Shown here: one piece after another, positions 1 through 8,548 of the stretch
Layout: each line of letters opens with the position of its first letter
Position numbering within the stretch: the stretch's first letter is position 1
Position numbers and translations under genes: made by a program
Assembly (NCBI GenBank): GCA_964437515.1
Contig: CAYTHB010000001.1
Span: 1 to 64,000, forward strand
Length of the DNA stretch: 64,000 bases
From: Sterolibacterium sp964437515
GTDB lineage: Bacteria; Pseudomonadota; Gammaproteobacteria; Burkholderiales; Rhodocyclaceae
Direction of reading: 5' to 3'
Notes under the pieces: generated by a model
The model's database searches: none
The model's input: only the letters and a program-made list of their open reading frames with translations
Told to the model about the DNA's origin: nothing

Positions 1-79
1 CCCCTCAAGGGGCGGCTACTGATTGGCTCGCTACGCTCAAAGCTTCAACCCGACTTCGTTTTCGTTGTTTCACGCTAAC
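1..79 (+). repeat. Intergenic repeat family R, copy 1 (3' part)
   Basis: This is the 3' part of a repeat seen five times in the window; its beginning lies upstream of base 1. It carries the CCCCTCAAGGGG palindrome, then a GGCTCGCTACGCTC-like block, then a GTTTTCGTTGTTTCAC-like end. The other copies start near 2810, 4565, 7774 and, on the minus strand, 14914. It sits just upstream of mlaC. Confidence 0.85.
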
Positions 80-122
80 CTTTCCCTTTCGTTCGCCCCA
101 CCTCCGCACAACAAGGATCATC

Positions 123-749
123 ATGAAGTTTCTGCGCCTGTTTTTCACCTCCCTGCTACTCTGCTTGCTGAGCACGGCTCACGCACAGGAAGTGGCACCT
201 GACGTTCTCATCAAAAATGTCACCCACGAAGTGCTCGATATCGTGCGCCATGACAAAGACATTCAATCGGGCAACACCAAAAAGACGCTCGATCTGGTGG
301 AAACCAAAATCGTCCCGAATTTCAACTTCAACCGCATGGCACGTCTAGCCATGGCACGCGACTGGAACAAAGCCAGCGCAGCACAGCAAAAAGCCCTGAC
401 CGATGAGTTCCGCACGCTGCTGGTGCGCACCTACTCGAAGGCACTCAACGAGTACAAGACGCAAACCATCGACTTCAAGCCGATGAAGGCCAAACCCAGC
501 GATACCGATGTCAAGGTACGCACCCAGATCAATCAACCCGGCTCCGCCAAGCCCATTACCCTGGACTACTACCTCGAAAAACAGACCGACGGCTGGAAGG
601 TGTACGACATTGAGGTGGGCGGCATCAGCCTCGTGACCAACTACCGCGACTTTTTCACCAGTGAAGTGCGTCAAGGCGGGGTCGATGGTTTGATCAAAGC
701 ACTGCACGCCAAGAATGCCAGCAATGAAAAAGTGGCTGAAAAAAAATGA
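123..749 (+). CDS. mlaC: MlaC, periplasmic phospholipid-binding protein
   Basis: Predicted soluble periplasmic carrier of the Mla pathway, which moves phospholipids between the outer-membrane MlaA complex and the inner-membrane MlaFEDB transporter. The 208-residue protein has a signal peptide (residues 1-21, ending AHA before QEV) and the usual MlaC/Ttg2D layout, including FNFNRMARLAMARDW near residue 70, an FRTLLVRTYS helix and a DWK/GWKVYDIEVGGISL strand near 160. The stop overlaps the start of mlaB by ATGA, so the two are translationally coupled. mlaF, mlaE and mlaD are not in the window and probably lie upstream. An AAGGATCATC stretch just before the ATG supports this start. Confidence 0.93.
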   Translation: MKFLRLFFTSLLLCLLSTAHAQEVAPDVLIKNVTHEVLDIVRHDKDIQSGNTKKTLDLVETKIVPNFNFNRMARLAMARDWNKASAAQQKALTDEFRTLLVRTYSKALNEYKTQTIDFKPMKAKPSDTDVKVRTQINQPGSAKPITLDYYLEKQTDGWKVYDIEVGGISLVTNYRDFFTSEVRQGGVDGLIKALHAKNASNEKVAEKK

Positions 750-1042
750 TACGTGACACCGGTGACCGCCTTGAAATTTGTGGCGCCATGACGTTGGCAG
801 GAGCGACAGCCCTGCTTGCACAGGGAAGCGCCGCACTCAAGCCAGGTGCTGCCACTACATTTTTTGACCTCAAAGCCGTCGAAACCGTCGATTCATCAGC
901 ATTGGCAGTTATTTTTGGCTGGCAGCGAGCAGCCAAACAGCAGGGCAAGCAACTCACCCTCCTCAATCCACCCCAAGATCTGCTCAGCCTCGCCGCACTT
1001 TACGGCGTGACCGAACTCCTCCCTTTGAATGCTCCGGCATGA
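746..1042 (+). CDS. mlaB: MlaB-like STAS-domain protein
   Basis: A 98-residue cytoplasmic STAS-domain protein. In the Mla system the STAS subunit binds and regulates the MlaF ATPase. The motif ETVDSSALAVIFGWQRAA (about residues 48-65) is the STAS signature, with Ser in the usual position (D-S-S-A). Directly coupled to mlaC by a 4-base ATGA overlap, and followed at once by a strong hairpin with flanking A and T runs, so mlaC-mlaB ends a transcription unit. Identity as MlaB rests on the family plus its position next to mlaC. Confidence 0.88.
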   Translation: MIRDTGDRLEICGAMTLAGATALLAQGSAALKPGAATTFFDLKAVETVDSSALAVIFGWQRAAKQQGKQLTLLNPPQDLLSLAALYGVTELLPLNAPA

Positions 1043-1072
1043 AAAGAGGGCGAGACAATCTCGCCTTCTTTT
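1042..1072. terminator. Rho-independent terminator after mlaB
   Basis: A 14-bp stem (AAAAGAGGGCGAGA, loop CAA, TCTCGCCTTCTTTT) with one G-T wobble. The A run and T run at its edges let it work in either direction. It starts on the last base of the mlaB stop codon. Confidence 0.85.
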
Positions 1073-1094
1073 GAATGTCTCTTCTTGACGCATC

Positions 1095-2042
1095 ATGCCC
1101 GCCGCCATTGAAATTCATCAGGTCGTCAAACGCTACGCAGCGTTAACCGCGCTCAACGGCATCGATCTGAACATCAACCAAGGCGAATTCTTCGGCCTGC
1201 TTGGCCCCAACGGTGCGGGCAAAACCACCTTGATCTCCGCCATGGCGGGGCTGGCTCGACTCGACGCCGGACACATCCGGGTAATGGGCCACGATGTCAT
1301 CCGCGACTATCGTCTTGCCCGTCGCAGTCTGGGCGTCGTGCCGCAAGAACTGGTGTTTGACCCATTTTTCAGTGTGCGTGAAACACTCAACATCCAGTGC
1401 GGTTACTTTGGCATCCCCGCCACGCGCCAGCGCGATGACTGGATTGATGAAATCCTCGACAACCTCGACCTTACCCACAAAGCCCACGCCAACATGCGCA
1501 TGCTCTCCGGCGGCATGAAGCGGCGCGTGCTGGTGGCGCAAGCCCTGGTGCATCGCCCGCCGGTGATCGTGCTCGACGAACCCACTGCCGGCGTGGATGT
1601 CGAACTGCGCCAGACGCTCTGGCAGTTCATCCGCCGCCTCAATCGTGACGGTCACACCATCGTCCTCACCACGCATTACCTCGAAGAAGCCGAGTCGCTC
1701 TGCCAACGGATTGCCATGCTCAAGGCCGGCCGCATCGTCGCTCTCGACAGCACCCACAACCTCCTGCAACGCTACGCCAGCCATGCCCTGTGTTTTCGTC
1801 TACTGGATGCCGGAGCGCAGCACCTACCAGCCGCCCTAGCCAGTCGCGCCGAAAACAAGGAAGACCGCTGGCATCTGCCCTTCGATGATTACGCGGAAAT
1901 CGAGCCTCTGCTCGCTGCCTTGCGCGCCCACGGCTGCCTGCTCAGCGAACTGGAAATCGGCAAGCCCGATCTCGAAGATGTCTTTGTGCACATGATGCGT
2001 GACGAACCTGTTCGTGCCCATAAAGAGGATGCCATCGTATGA
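1095..2042 (+). CDS. ABC-2 type exporter, ATP-binding subunit (YadG-like)
   Basis: Nucleotide-binding subunit of an ABC-2 exporter, 315 residues. Walker A is GPNGAGKTT (about residues 38-46), the signature is LSGGMKRR (about 138-145), and Walker B is PVIVLDEPTAGVD (about 155-167), followed by the H-loop in VLTTHYLEEAE. The C-terminal 90 residues form the non-catalytic tail common in this class. The stop overlaps the permease gene (ATGA), so the two form a unit. The substrate is not evident. The closest general type is E. coli YadG/YadH, and such a pair commonly sits between mla genes and ibaG-murA in betaproteobacteria. Confidence 0.9.
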   Translation: MPAAIEIHQVVKRYAALTALNGIDLNINQGEFFGLLGPNGAGKTTLISAMAGLARLDAGHIRVMGHDVIRDYRLARRSLGVVPQELVFDPFFSVRETLNIQCGYFGIPATRQRDDWIDEILDNLDLTHKAHANMRMLSGGMKRRVLVAQALVHRPPVIVLDEPTAGVDVELRQTLWQFIRRLNRDGHTIVLTTHYLEEAESLCQRIAMLKAGRIVALDSTHNLLQRYASHALCFRLLDAGAQHLPAALASRAENKEDRWHLPFDDYAEIEPLLAALRAHGCLLSELEIGKPDLEDVFVHMMRDEPVRAHKEDAIV

Positions 2043-2812
2043 GCTTCGATCGTGCTTACTCAGGATTTTCCACCCTGTTCTACAAGGAAGTCTTGCGCTT
2101 CTGGAAAGTCGGCTTCCAAACCATCGGCGCGCCCGTGCTCACCGCCCTGCTCTATCTGATGGTCTTCGCCCATACCCTCGAAGACCATGTGCGCGTCTAT
2201 GGCAGCATCTCCTACACCGCCTTCCTGATTCCCGGGCTGGTGATGATGTCGGTGCTGCAAAACAGCTTTGCCAATGTCTCCTCATCGCTGATCCAATCCA
2301 AGGTCACCGGCAGTATCGTATTTGTCTTGCTGCCGCCGATCTCCTACCCGGCTTTCTTTCTTGCCTATGTGATGGCCGCGCTCGTGCGTGGCATCGCCGT
2401 CGGCATTGGCGTATTACTGGCGACCTGCTGGTTCGCGCCGCTGAGTTTTGCCGAACCGCTCTGGATCATCGTCTTTGGTCTGCTCGGCGGCGCGATCCTC
2501 GCCAGTCTGGGTGTCATCGCGGGCATCTGGGCAGACAAGTTCGATCAGCTCGCCACCTTCCAGAACTTTCTCATCATGCCGCTGACCTTTCTTTCCGGCG
2601 TGTTCTACTCCATTCACAGCCTGCCTCCCTTCTGGCAAGCCGTATCGCACTGGAACCCGGTCTTCTATATGATAGACGGCTTCCGTCACGGCTTTTTTGG
2701 TGTTTCCGACATTTCACCCTGGCATAGCCTGGCCATCGTCAGTGTCTGCTTTCTCCTGCTCGCCGGACTCGCCCTGACTCTACTCAAACGCGGCTACAAA
2801 CTTCGAACTTAA
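2039..2812 (+). CDS. ABC-2 type exporter, permease subunit (YadH-like)
   Basis: Integral membrane partner of the preceding ATPase, 257 residues with about six membrane segments. The N-terminal FSTLFYKEVLRFWKV and the conserved region PLTFLSGVFYSIHSLPPFWQ (about residues 180-199) are typical of ABC2_membrane permeases of the NodJ/YadH type. It overlaps the ATPase gene by 4 bases. A family R repeat starts at its stop codon. The exported substrate is unknown. Confidence 0.9.
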   Translation: MSFDRAYSGFSTLFYKEVLRFWKVGFQTIGAPVLTALLYLMVFAHTLEDHVRVYGSISYTAFLIPGLVMMSVLQNSFANVSSSLIQSKVTGSIVFVLLPPISYPAFFLAYVMAALVRGIAVGIGVLLATCWFAPLSFAEPLWIIVFGLLGGAILASLGVIAGIWADKFDQLATFQNFLIMPLTFLSGVFYSIHSLPPFWQAVSHWNPVFYMIDGFRHGFFGVSDISPWHSLAIVSVCFLLLAGLALTLLKRGYKLRT

Positions 2813-3030
2813 CGTACATGGTCGCTATCTCTACTCACAGAAGATGAAACAAACGTTACCCTAAACGCCCACCCCACCCATCCCCCACGGACGGCTTTGC
2901 ACAGCCGTCCGGCTTCGGCGGCACGGAGCAGTGCTCCGTGAAACCCCGCCTACGCCCCCTCAAGGGGCGGCTACTAATTTGCTCGCTTCGCTCGAAACTT
3001 CAACCGGACTCCGTTTTCGTTGCTTCACTA
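2810..3030 (+). repeat. Intergenic repeat family R, copy 2 (full-length)
   Basis: Full-length copy beginning at the permease stop codon (TAACG.ACATGGT) and ending in GTTTTCGTTGCTTCAC just before ibaG. It contains three palindromic blocks: CGGACGGCTTTGCACAGCCG, CACGGAGCAGTGCTCCGTG and CCCCTCAAGGGG. It matches copy 5 (minus strand) almost throughout. Copies 3 and 4 lack the middle block of roughly 80 bases. Confidence 0.9.
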
Positions 3031-3051
3031 CAAGACATTCAAGGACACATC

Positions 3052-3303
3052 ATGCTGGACCCCAAACTCATACAAACATGGATAGCCGCAGGCTTGCCTT
3101 GCGAGCATCTGAACGTCGATGGCGATGGCCATCATTTTGAAGCCATCATCGTCAGTGCCGAATTCGCCACGCTCAATCGCGTCAAGCGTCAGCAGCGCGT
3201 CTATCAGACCATCCGCGACAAACTCGATTCTGGCGAACTGCACGCCCTGTCGATGCAGACCCTCACCCCCGAAGAATGGAAAGCCGCGCAATCCAATGGA
3301 TAA
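3052..3303 (+). CDS. ibaG: BolA-family protein IbaG
   Basis: A small BolA-like protein of 83 residues, expected to partner with monothiol glutaredoxins in iron-sulfur or acid-stress handling. The motif HHFEAIIVSAEFATLNRVKRQQRVYQ contains the conserved Phe and the RVKRQQ.VY helix of the BolA fold. A longer reading frame begins upstream inside repeat R2, but the ATG at 3052 is preceded by AAGGACA and gives the normal family length. It overlaps murA by 8 bases, the ibaG-murA arrangement conserved in proteobacteria. Confidence 0.9.
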   Translation: MLDPKLIQTWIAAGLPCEHLNVDGDGHHFEAIIVSAEFATLNRVKRQQRVYQTIRDKLDSGELHALSMQTLTPEEWKAAQSNG

Positions 3304-4567
3304 GCTGTTGATCGAAGGCGGCACGCGGCTGGCGGGTGAAGCCGTCATTTCCGGTGCCAAAAATGCCGCTCTGCCGCTGCTCTGCGCGGCACTCCTGACG
3401 CGCGAACCGCTCACCCTCACCAACGTACCGGATCTCAACGATGTCGGCACGATGCTCAAGCTCCTCGAACAGATGGGCGTGCGCGTCAGTCGTGAAGCTG
3501 CACGCGATGGCAACGAAGGACTCACCGTCACCCTCGATGCCAGCGGGCTCAACAATCCCGTCGCGCCTTACGAACTGGTCAAGACCATGCGCGCCTCGAT
3601 CCTGGTGCTCGGCCCCTTGGCCGCACGCTGTGGCGAGGCGCGGGTATCCTTGCCCGGCGGCTGTGCCATTGGCGCGCGCCCGGTCGATCAGCACATCAAG
3701 GGGCTGACCGCAATGGGCGCGGAAGTCAGCGTCGAGCATGGCTATGTGCATGCCCAGTCGCCCCGCCTCAAGGGCGCACGACTCTTCACCGACATGGTGA
3801 CGGTGACCGGCACTGAAAACCTGATGATGGCGGCCTGTCTGGCTGAGGGCGAAACCGTCATCGAAAATGCCGCACGCGAACCGGAAGTGGTCGATCTGGC
3901 CAACTGCCTCGTCGCCATGGGCGCGCAGATTTCTGGTGCGGGTTCCGATGTCATTCGCATTCGCGGCGTGCCCGCATTGCATGGCGCAACCCACCGCATC
4001 ATGCCCGACCGCATCGAGACCGGCACGTATCTGTGCGCAGCGGCGGTCACCGGCGGCCACATCCGTCTGACCCGTACCAGTGCGAGCTATCTCGATGCGG
4101 TCATCGACAAGCTGATGGATGCCGGTTGCGAAATTCACAGCGAGCGCGATGCCATCACGCTCAAGGCTCCGGCTCGACTAACGTCCGTCAGCCTGCGCAC
4201 CTCGCCCTACCCCGCCTTTCCCACCGACATGCAAGCGCAATTCATGGCGCTCAACTGCGTCGCCGAAGGCACGGCGATCATTCGCGAAACCATTTTCGAG
4301 AATCGTTACATGCACGCCGTCGAGTTGATTCGTCTCGGTGCGGATATCAAGATCGACGGCAACACGGCGGTCGTCAAAGGCGTGAGCAAGCTCGAAGGCG
4401 CGACCGTCATGGCTACCGATCTGCGCGCCTCGGCGAGCTTGGTCATTGCTGGCCTGGTGGCACAAGGCGAAACCTTGATCGAACGGATTTACCACCTCGA
4501 TCGTGGCTATGAAAAACTCGACCAGAAACTCACCGCGCTGGGCGCAAGAGTACGGCGCGTCAAGTAA
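3296..4567 (+). CDS. murA: UDP-N-acetylglucosamine 1-carboxyvinyltransferase
   Basis: First committed enzyme of peptidoglycan synthesis: it transfers enolpyruvate from PEP to UDP-GlcNAc in the cytoplasm. The 423-residue length is normal. The N-terminus (MDKLLIEGGTRLAGEAVISG) includes the conserved KNAALP that follows. The active-site loop LPGGCAIGARPVDQHI carries the catalytic Cys at about residue 123, which is the residue alkylated by fosfomycin in sensitive enzymes. The frame stays open upstream to 3119, but the ATG at 3296 matches the family N-terminus and overlaps the end of ibaG. Confidence 0.96.
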   Translation: MDKLLIEGGTRLAGEAVISGAKNAALPLLCAALLTREPLTLTNVPDLNDVGTMLKLLEQMGVRVSREAARDGNEGLTVTLDASGLNNPVAPYELVKTMRASILVLGPLAARCGEARVSLPGGCAIGARPVDQHIKGLTAMGAEVSVEHGYVHAQSPRLKGARLFTDMVTVTGTENLMMAACLAEGETVIENAAREPEVVDLANCLVAMGAQISGAGSDVIRIRGVPALHGATHRIMPDRIETGTYLCAAAVTGGHIRLTRTSASYLDAVIDKLMDAGCEIHSERDAITLKAPARLTSVSLRTSPYPAFPTDMQAQFMALNCVAEGTAIIRETIFENRYMHAVELIRLGADIKIDGNTAVVKGVSKLEGATVMATDLRASASLVIAGLVAQGETLIERIYHLDRGYEKLDQKLTALGARVRRVK

Positions 4568-4675
4568 CGCTCATGGTTGCCACCTCCATCCGCCCCTCAA
4601 GGGGCGGCTACTGACTTGCTCGTTACGCTCGTAGCTTCAACCCATCGCTGATTTTCACATTAAAATCACACTTTA
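4565..4675 (+). repeat. Intergenic repeat family R, copy 3 (short form)
   Basis: Starts at the murA stop codon (TAACGCTCATGGTTGCCA) and runs almost to hisG. It keeps the CCGCCCCTCAAGGGGCGG palindrome and the TTGCTCGTTACGCTC block but lacks the middle hairpins of copies 2 and 5. It probably contributes part of the leader of hisG-hisD. Confidence 0.85.
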
Positions 4676-4693
4676 ATTAATCGGGGTTCCCAC

Positions 4694-5338
4694 GTGAACG
4701 ACGGCATCACCATCGCCCTTTCAAAGGGTCGCATCTTCGAGGAAACACTGCCGCTGCTAGCAGCAGCCGGCATCGTGCCGAACGAAAACCCCGAACAATC
4801 GCGCAAGCTCATCATCGGCACCAACCGCCCTGATGTCCGCGTCGTCATCGTGCGCGCTTCTGATACGCCGACCTATGTGCAATACGGCGCGGCCGACCTC
4901 GGCATTGCAGGCAAAGACGTGCTCATCGAACACGGAGGCGCAGGCTTGTATCAGCCGCTCGACCTGAAAATCGCCAAATGTCGCATGAGTGTCGCCGCCC
5001 CGGTGGGCTTTGACTATGCACGCGCCGTGCAAAGCGGGGCGCGGCTATCCATCGCCACCAAGTATTTGCACACCGCCCGCGAACACTTCGCTGCCAAGGG
5101 CGTGCATGTCGATCTCATCAAGCTCTATGGTTCGATGGAACTGGCACCGCTGGTCGGGCTGGCCGATGCCATCGTCGATCTGGTGTCGACCGGCGGTACG
5201 CTGCGCGCCAACAACTTGGCGGAAGTCGAAGAAATCATGCAAATTTCATCCCGACTGATCGTAAACCAGGCCGCCTTGAAGGTGAAACGGGAAATACTCC
5301 AGCCGGTGATTGACGCTTTTGCCGGAGCCGTTGCATGA
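4694..5338 (+). CDS. hisG: ATP phosphoribosyltransferase, short form
   Basis: First step of histidine synthesis: ATP plus PRPP gives phosphoribosyl-ATP. The 214-residue protein is the short form, which in known cases needs the HisZ regulatory subunit; hisZ is not in this window. Family features are ITIALSKGRIFEETLPLL at the start, GAADLGIAGKDVL (about residues 57-69) and the PRPP-binding loop DLVSTGGTLRANNL (about 156-169). The start codon is GTG. It overlaps hisD by ATGA. This is the head of the his locus, which is interrupted after hisD. Confidence 0.95.
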   Translation: MNDGITIALSKGRIFEETLPLLAAAGIVPNENPEQSRKLIIGTNRPDVRVVIVRASDTPTYVQYGAADLGIAGKDVLIEHGGAGLYQPLDLKIAKCRMSVAAPVGFDYARAVQSGARLSIATKYLHTAREHFAAKGVHVDLIKLYGSMELAPLVGLADAIVDLVSTGGTLRANNLAEVEEIMQISSRLIVNQAALKVKREILQPVIDAFAGAVA

Positions 5339-6669
5339 GTGCCGCCCTGCAACACCTAAAACGCATGCAACGTTTGACGACCCGCGATCCAGAATTTCTC
5401 CAACGTCTCAACACGCTGCTAGCTTTCGAGAGCGAAACCGATGCCGCGATTGAATCCAGCGTGGCCGAGATACTGAAGAATGTACGCACGCTGGGCGATG
5501 CCGCCGTGCTCGATTACACCCGTCGCTTCGATCAACGCGATGTGCAGGGCATGCTCGACATCGAACTACCCAAAGAGCAACTCGCCGCCGCCTTTCATGC
5601 CTTGCCGGAGACACAACGCAAGGCACTGGAACAAGCCGCCGCCCGCATCCGCAGCTTTCATGAACGCCAAAAAGCGGATTCCTGGGAATACAGCGAAACC
5701 CTCGTCGAACTGGCCGGCACGCGGCTCGGGCAAAAAGTCACGCCGCTCGACCGTGTCGGACTGTACGTCCCCGGTGGCAAGGCCAGCTATCCCTCGTCCG
5801 TGTTGATGAACGCCATTCCCGCCAAAGTAGCCGGCGTGCATGAACTCATCATGGTCACACCCACCCCGCGTGGCGAAAAAAATCCGCTGGTGCTGGCTGC
5901 CGCGCACCTGGCCGGGGTCGACCGCGTATTTACACTCGGCGGCGCGCAGGCAGTTGCTGCGCTGGCGTATGGTACGCAGACCATCCCACAAGTCGATAAG
6001 ATCGTGGGACCAGGCAATGCCTATGTCGCCGCCGCCAAGCGTCGTGTATTTGGCGTGGTCGGCATCGACATGGTCGCCGGCCCCTCAGAAGTGCTCATCA
6101 TTGCCGATGCCACGGCGAACCCCGATTGGGTGGCGATGGATCTCTTCGCCCAGGCCGAACATGACGAACTGGCGCAGTCCATCCTGCTCAGCCCAGATGC
6201 CGATTTCATCGAGCGGGTCGCTGCCAGCATGGAAAAACTGCTACCGAGCATGCCCCGTCAGGCGGTGATTACAGCCTCACTCAACGGACGCGGCGCACTG
6301 ATTCACACCCGCGATCTGGCGGAGGCCTGCACTCTTGCCAACCGCATTGCCCCCGAACACCTCGAACTGGCGGTCGCCGAACCGCGTGCGCTACTGGAGC
6401 ACATCCGCCACGCCGGAGCGATCTTCATGGGGCATTACACCAGCGAATCACTTGGCGACTACTGTGCCGGGCCGAATCATGTGCTGCCCACTTCACGCAG
6501 CGCGCGTTTCTCCAGCCCGCTGGGGGTGTATGACTTCCAGAAACGCAGCAGCCTGATCGACGTTTCGGCACAAGGGGCACAGCAACTCGGTGAAATTGCA
6601 GCGACATTGGCACATGGCGAAGGGCTCACGGCGCATGCGCGTGCTGCGGAGTTACGCCTCAAACATTAA
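5335..6669 (+). CDS. hisD: Histidinol dehydrogenase
   Basis: Last two oxidations of histidine synthesis, from L-histidinol to L-histidine, zinc and NAD dependent. Length of 444 is normal. Visible signatures include VGLYVPGGKASYPSSVLMNA (about residues 140-159), the HisD pattern around VDMVAGPSEVLIIAD, the zinc-binding AEHDE and the C-terminal GPNHVLPTS. It is coupled to hisG by a 4-base overlap. A MITE-like element follows directly: its left 5-bp flank includes the hisD stop codon. Confidence 0.96.
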   Translation: MSAALQHLKRMQRLTTRDPEFLQRLNTLLAFESETDAAIESSVAEILKNVRTLGDAAVLDYTRRFDQRDVQGMLDIELPKEQLAAAFHALPETQRKALEQAAARIRSFHERQKADSWEYSETLVELAGTRLGQKVTPLDRVGLYVPGGKASYPSSVLMNAIPAKVAGVHELIMVTPTPRGEKNPLVLAAAHLAGVDRVFTLGGAQAVAALAYGTQTIPQVDKIVGPGNAYVAAAKRRVFGVVGIDMVAGPSEVLIIADATANPDWVAMDLFAQAEHDELAQSILLSPDADFIERVAASMEKLLPSMPRQAVITASLNGRGALIHTRDLAEACTLANRIAPEHLELAVAEPRALLEHIRHAGAIFMGHYTSESLGDYCAGPNHVLPTSRSARFSSPLGVYDFQKRSSLIDVSAQGAQQLGEIAATLAHGEGLTAHARAAELRLKH

Positions 6670-6670
6670 A

Positions 6671-6904
6671 CCTAGAAACCGCAGTTGACCGCTTGTCATC
6701 ATCACAAACGCCAGTCATGCTATGTGTTCTTCATTACTTATCAACTTCACCTTGCGGGTGAGACCGCTACGCCGTCGATTGCACGCTTTTTGGGCTGCCT
6801 GGCTTCGTTGCTCTTCGTTGCAGGGAGCGGCCATGCGCCTCATCGCGCCTTGCCAAACAGCCCAAAAAGCGCACACTCGAAGGCGTCCAACTACGGTTTC
6901 TAGG
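6671..6904 (+). mobile_element. MITE-like element, copy 1 (234 bp)
   Basis: The ends are CCTAGAAACCGCAGTTG and, inverted, CCTAGAAACCGTAGTTG (16 of 17 identical). It is flanked by a 5-bp direct repeat TTAAA (6666-6670 and 6905-6909). The interior contains a long imperfect palindrome with arms GCTTTTTGGGCTG and CAGCCCAAAAAGC. No transposase is encoded; short reading frames inside are not credible. A second copy in the opposite orientation lies at 16034-16294, with a different duplicated flank. Confidence 0.88.
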
Positions 6905-6946
6905 TTAAACAGTTTTTGAACGTCTGATACGGAAGAAATAAAGATC

Positions 6947-7633
6947 TCACGCCGTAGCGCGTATGGCGTTCATTTGCGCGCCTTGATCCGTTTGCCCCAT
7001 ATTTCCCATGTTCCCCATACCCGCGATATGGCGATACATATCGGCACCAGTACGTCGATCCTGCGCACCGGGATGTAAGCTCTGCTGCTGTTCCTTCATG
7101 GCTTCGATCATGGCCTGCTGCTGCATTTGCCGCGCTTGCGCTGCCACGGCACGATCGGCCCCCGAAGGTTCTGCCGGTGCCAGCGCAGCAGCAATGATGG
7201 TCTGGGCACGGGAAATGGTTTCCTGAGGAGTGCGTCCCTTGGACACATCGATATTCACTTCTCCTCCAACGGCATACGACTGCCCATCAGGCCCTCGCTG
7301 GAAGGAATAAATCGCACCCGATGTCGCCAAGCCCCCACTGGCTGCCAGATGCGCCATTTCGTGCTGGCGCACCTCACGATCACGCTTTTGTAATTGACGA
7401 ACTTCAGCCTGTTGCTCGGGTGTTAATTCTCCCGCTTTCTCTGCCGCTTTTCCTGCAGTTTTCTCTTTGCCCGTCTCCGGCTTTTTATCGCCTTGCGCCG
7501 ATGGGTCTACACTGCGCGCTGCATCCTCCCTCGCCCTACCAGTGCTGGCCGCAGCCATACCCGCCATGCCACGCATCATCGATGCATCGGCATAGCTACG
7601 CGGGTTATAAGCAGAAACAGCAGGAAAATCCAT
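6947..7633 (-). CDS. SprA-like putative metalloprotease
   Basis: A 228-residue protein with an HExxH-type motif (HEMAHLAASGG) followed by AIYSFQRGPDGQSYAVGGEVNID. This is the pattern of the SprA-related / CJM1_0395 putative metalloprotease family; the function is not established. An Ala- and Glu-rich region (KPETGKEKTAGKAAEKAGEL) precedes the motif, and the C-terminus has short Met/Gly repeats (GMGNMGNMGQ). There is no clear signal peptide. An in-frame ATG 14 codons upstream (7675) would give 242 residues; I chose 7633 because the sequence from MDFPAVSAY looks like a natural start. It lies alone between hisD and the metal-efflux operon, on the opposite strand. Confidence 0.72.
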   Translation of the reverse strand: MDFPAVSAYNPRSYADASMMRGMAGMAAASTGRAREDAARSVDPSAQGDKKPETGKEKTAGKAAEKAGELTPEQQAEVRQLQKRDREVRQHEMAHLAASGGLATSGAIYSFQRGPDGQSYAVGGEVNIDVSKGRTPQETISRAQTIIAAALAPAEPSGADRAVAAQARQMQQQAMIEAMKEQQQSLHPGAQDRRTGADMYRHIAGMGNMGNMGQTDQGAQMNAIRATA

Positions 7634-7773
7634 GATCTCGCGGCACTCGCTAGGGTTACCTTGGAAGCATAGCACAAGACAACAAATACTAAAATGAACA
7701 TAGGCTTACATCAGGGCAATCGCACTTACCCAACCGAAATCAAACCGAGCAATGAAGCTCGATAGTCTGAATT

Positions 7774-7923
7774 TAACGATCATGGTAGCCATCTCCACCC
7801 ACAGAGGATGAAATAATCGTTACCCGATACGCCCACCCCACCCATCCGCCCCTCAAGGGGCGGCTATTGATTGGTTCGCTACGCTCATAAATTCAACCCG
7901 ACCCTGATTTTTGTATTTCACAC
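7774..7923 (+). repeat. Intergenic repeat family R, copy 4 (short form)
   Basis: Begins TAACGATCATGGTAGCCATC and ends near TTTCACAC. It keeps the CCGCCCCTCAAGGGGCGG palindrome but lacks the middle hairpins. It lies at the left edge of the metal-efflux operon and is in inverted orientation to copy 5 at the right edge. The gap 7634-8064 otherwise holds no gene I can support. Confidence 0.88.
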
Positions 7924-8064
7924 TAATGTAAACCAGCCATTGGTAACGCAGTAATCGTGAACGAATATTTCGTGGGGGCTACGGCGATGTCATTCGTGCG
8001 ATTGCCCTGTTAGCCCGAACGGTTTCAAATAAATCAGCGTTTCCCTAGGCTATACTTCGAGCTT

Positions 8065-8421
8065 ATGCGTCGTTGGATTGCCATCTTCTTCTTGGTGCTG
8101 TTCCCGCTGCAAGCCGTCTGGGCTGCGGCGGCACCGTATTGCCAACATGAGAAAGAGCCAACCAGTTTCCATATTGGACACCACACCCATGAGCACCATG
8201 GCGTGAGCAACGCTGACAGTGCCGATGCTGACAAACAACTGCTCAGCATGGACGATGGCGACTGCCAAGCCTGCCATGCTTTCTGTAGTGCTTTGTACAG
8301 CGATGCGACACGCACCGAAGCACTGGCCATCGCATCCACACCTGCGACAACCCCGCTGATTGCGCTCCCCACATCACCGCAAACGCAGCCCGAACGCCCC
8401 AACTGGAAGCGCTTCGCCTAA
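8065..8421 (+). CDS. czcI: CzcI-like periplasmic metal-resistance protein
   Basis: A 118-residue exported protein with signal peptide MRRWIAIFFLVLFPLQAVWA. Cys and His residues are concentrated in the mature part (CQHE, HIGHHTHEHHG, CQACHAFC), suggesting metal binding. This matches the CzcI type, found as the first gene of czcICBA-like operons and thought to modulate the efflux system. A TATACT box at 8051-8056 lies unusually close to the ATG, so the leader may be very short. It is followed at 8549 by the outer-membrane component of the same operon. Confidence 0.72.
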   Translation: MRRWIAIFFLVLFPLQAVWAAAAPYCQHEKEPTSFHIGHHTHEHHGVSNADSADADKQLLSMDDGDCQACHAFCSALYSDATRTEALAIASTPATTPLIALPTSPQTQPERPNWKRFA

Positions 8422-8457
8422 CGGCGAGGCGGGTCTAGGCATCCCTCTCTCCGATTG

Positions 8458-8497
8458 AACTCCCGCCGGGCGGCATTGCACCCTCGTTGGGAGTTTT
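8458..8497 (+). terminator. Possible attenuator hairpin between czcI and czcC
   Basis: Arms AACTCCC (8458-8464) and GGGAGTT (8489-8495) enclose a GC-rich inner stem and are followed by a short T run (TTTT). Its position, after the first small gene of the operon, suggests partial termination that would lower expression of the downstream efflux genes (inference). Confidence 0.4.
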
Positions 8498-8548
8498 CAG
8501 TCGACCCCTCGCCGATTCCATCCCCATGTTTCGCTGGAGAAGAATCGG

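Noticed and set aside
3263..4138. Long antisense frame opposite murA
   Set aside because: It is a shadow of a well-supported gene in a GC-rich coding region, with His/Gly-rich translation and no motifs. The same applies to antisense frames opposite the efflux genes, nadE, apeB and tpsA.
6685..6919. Small ORFs inside the MITE-like element
   Set aside because: Two overlapping frames exist, but they follow the palindrome, differ between the two copies and show no protein family.
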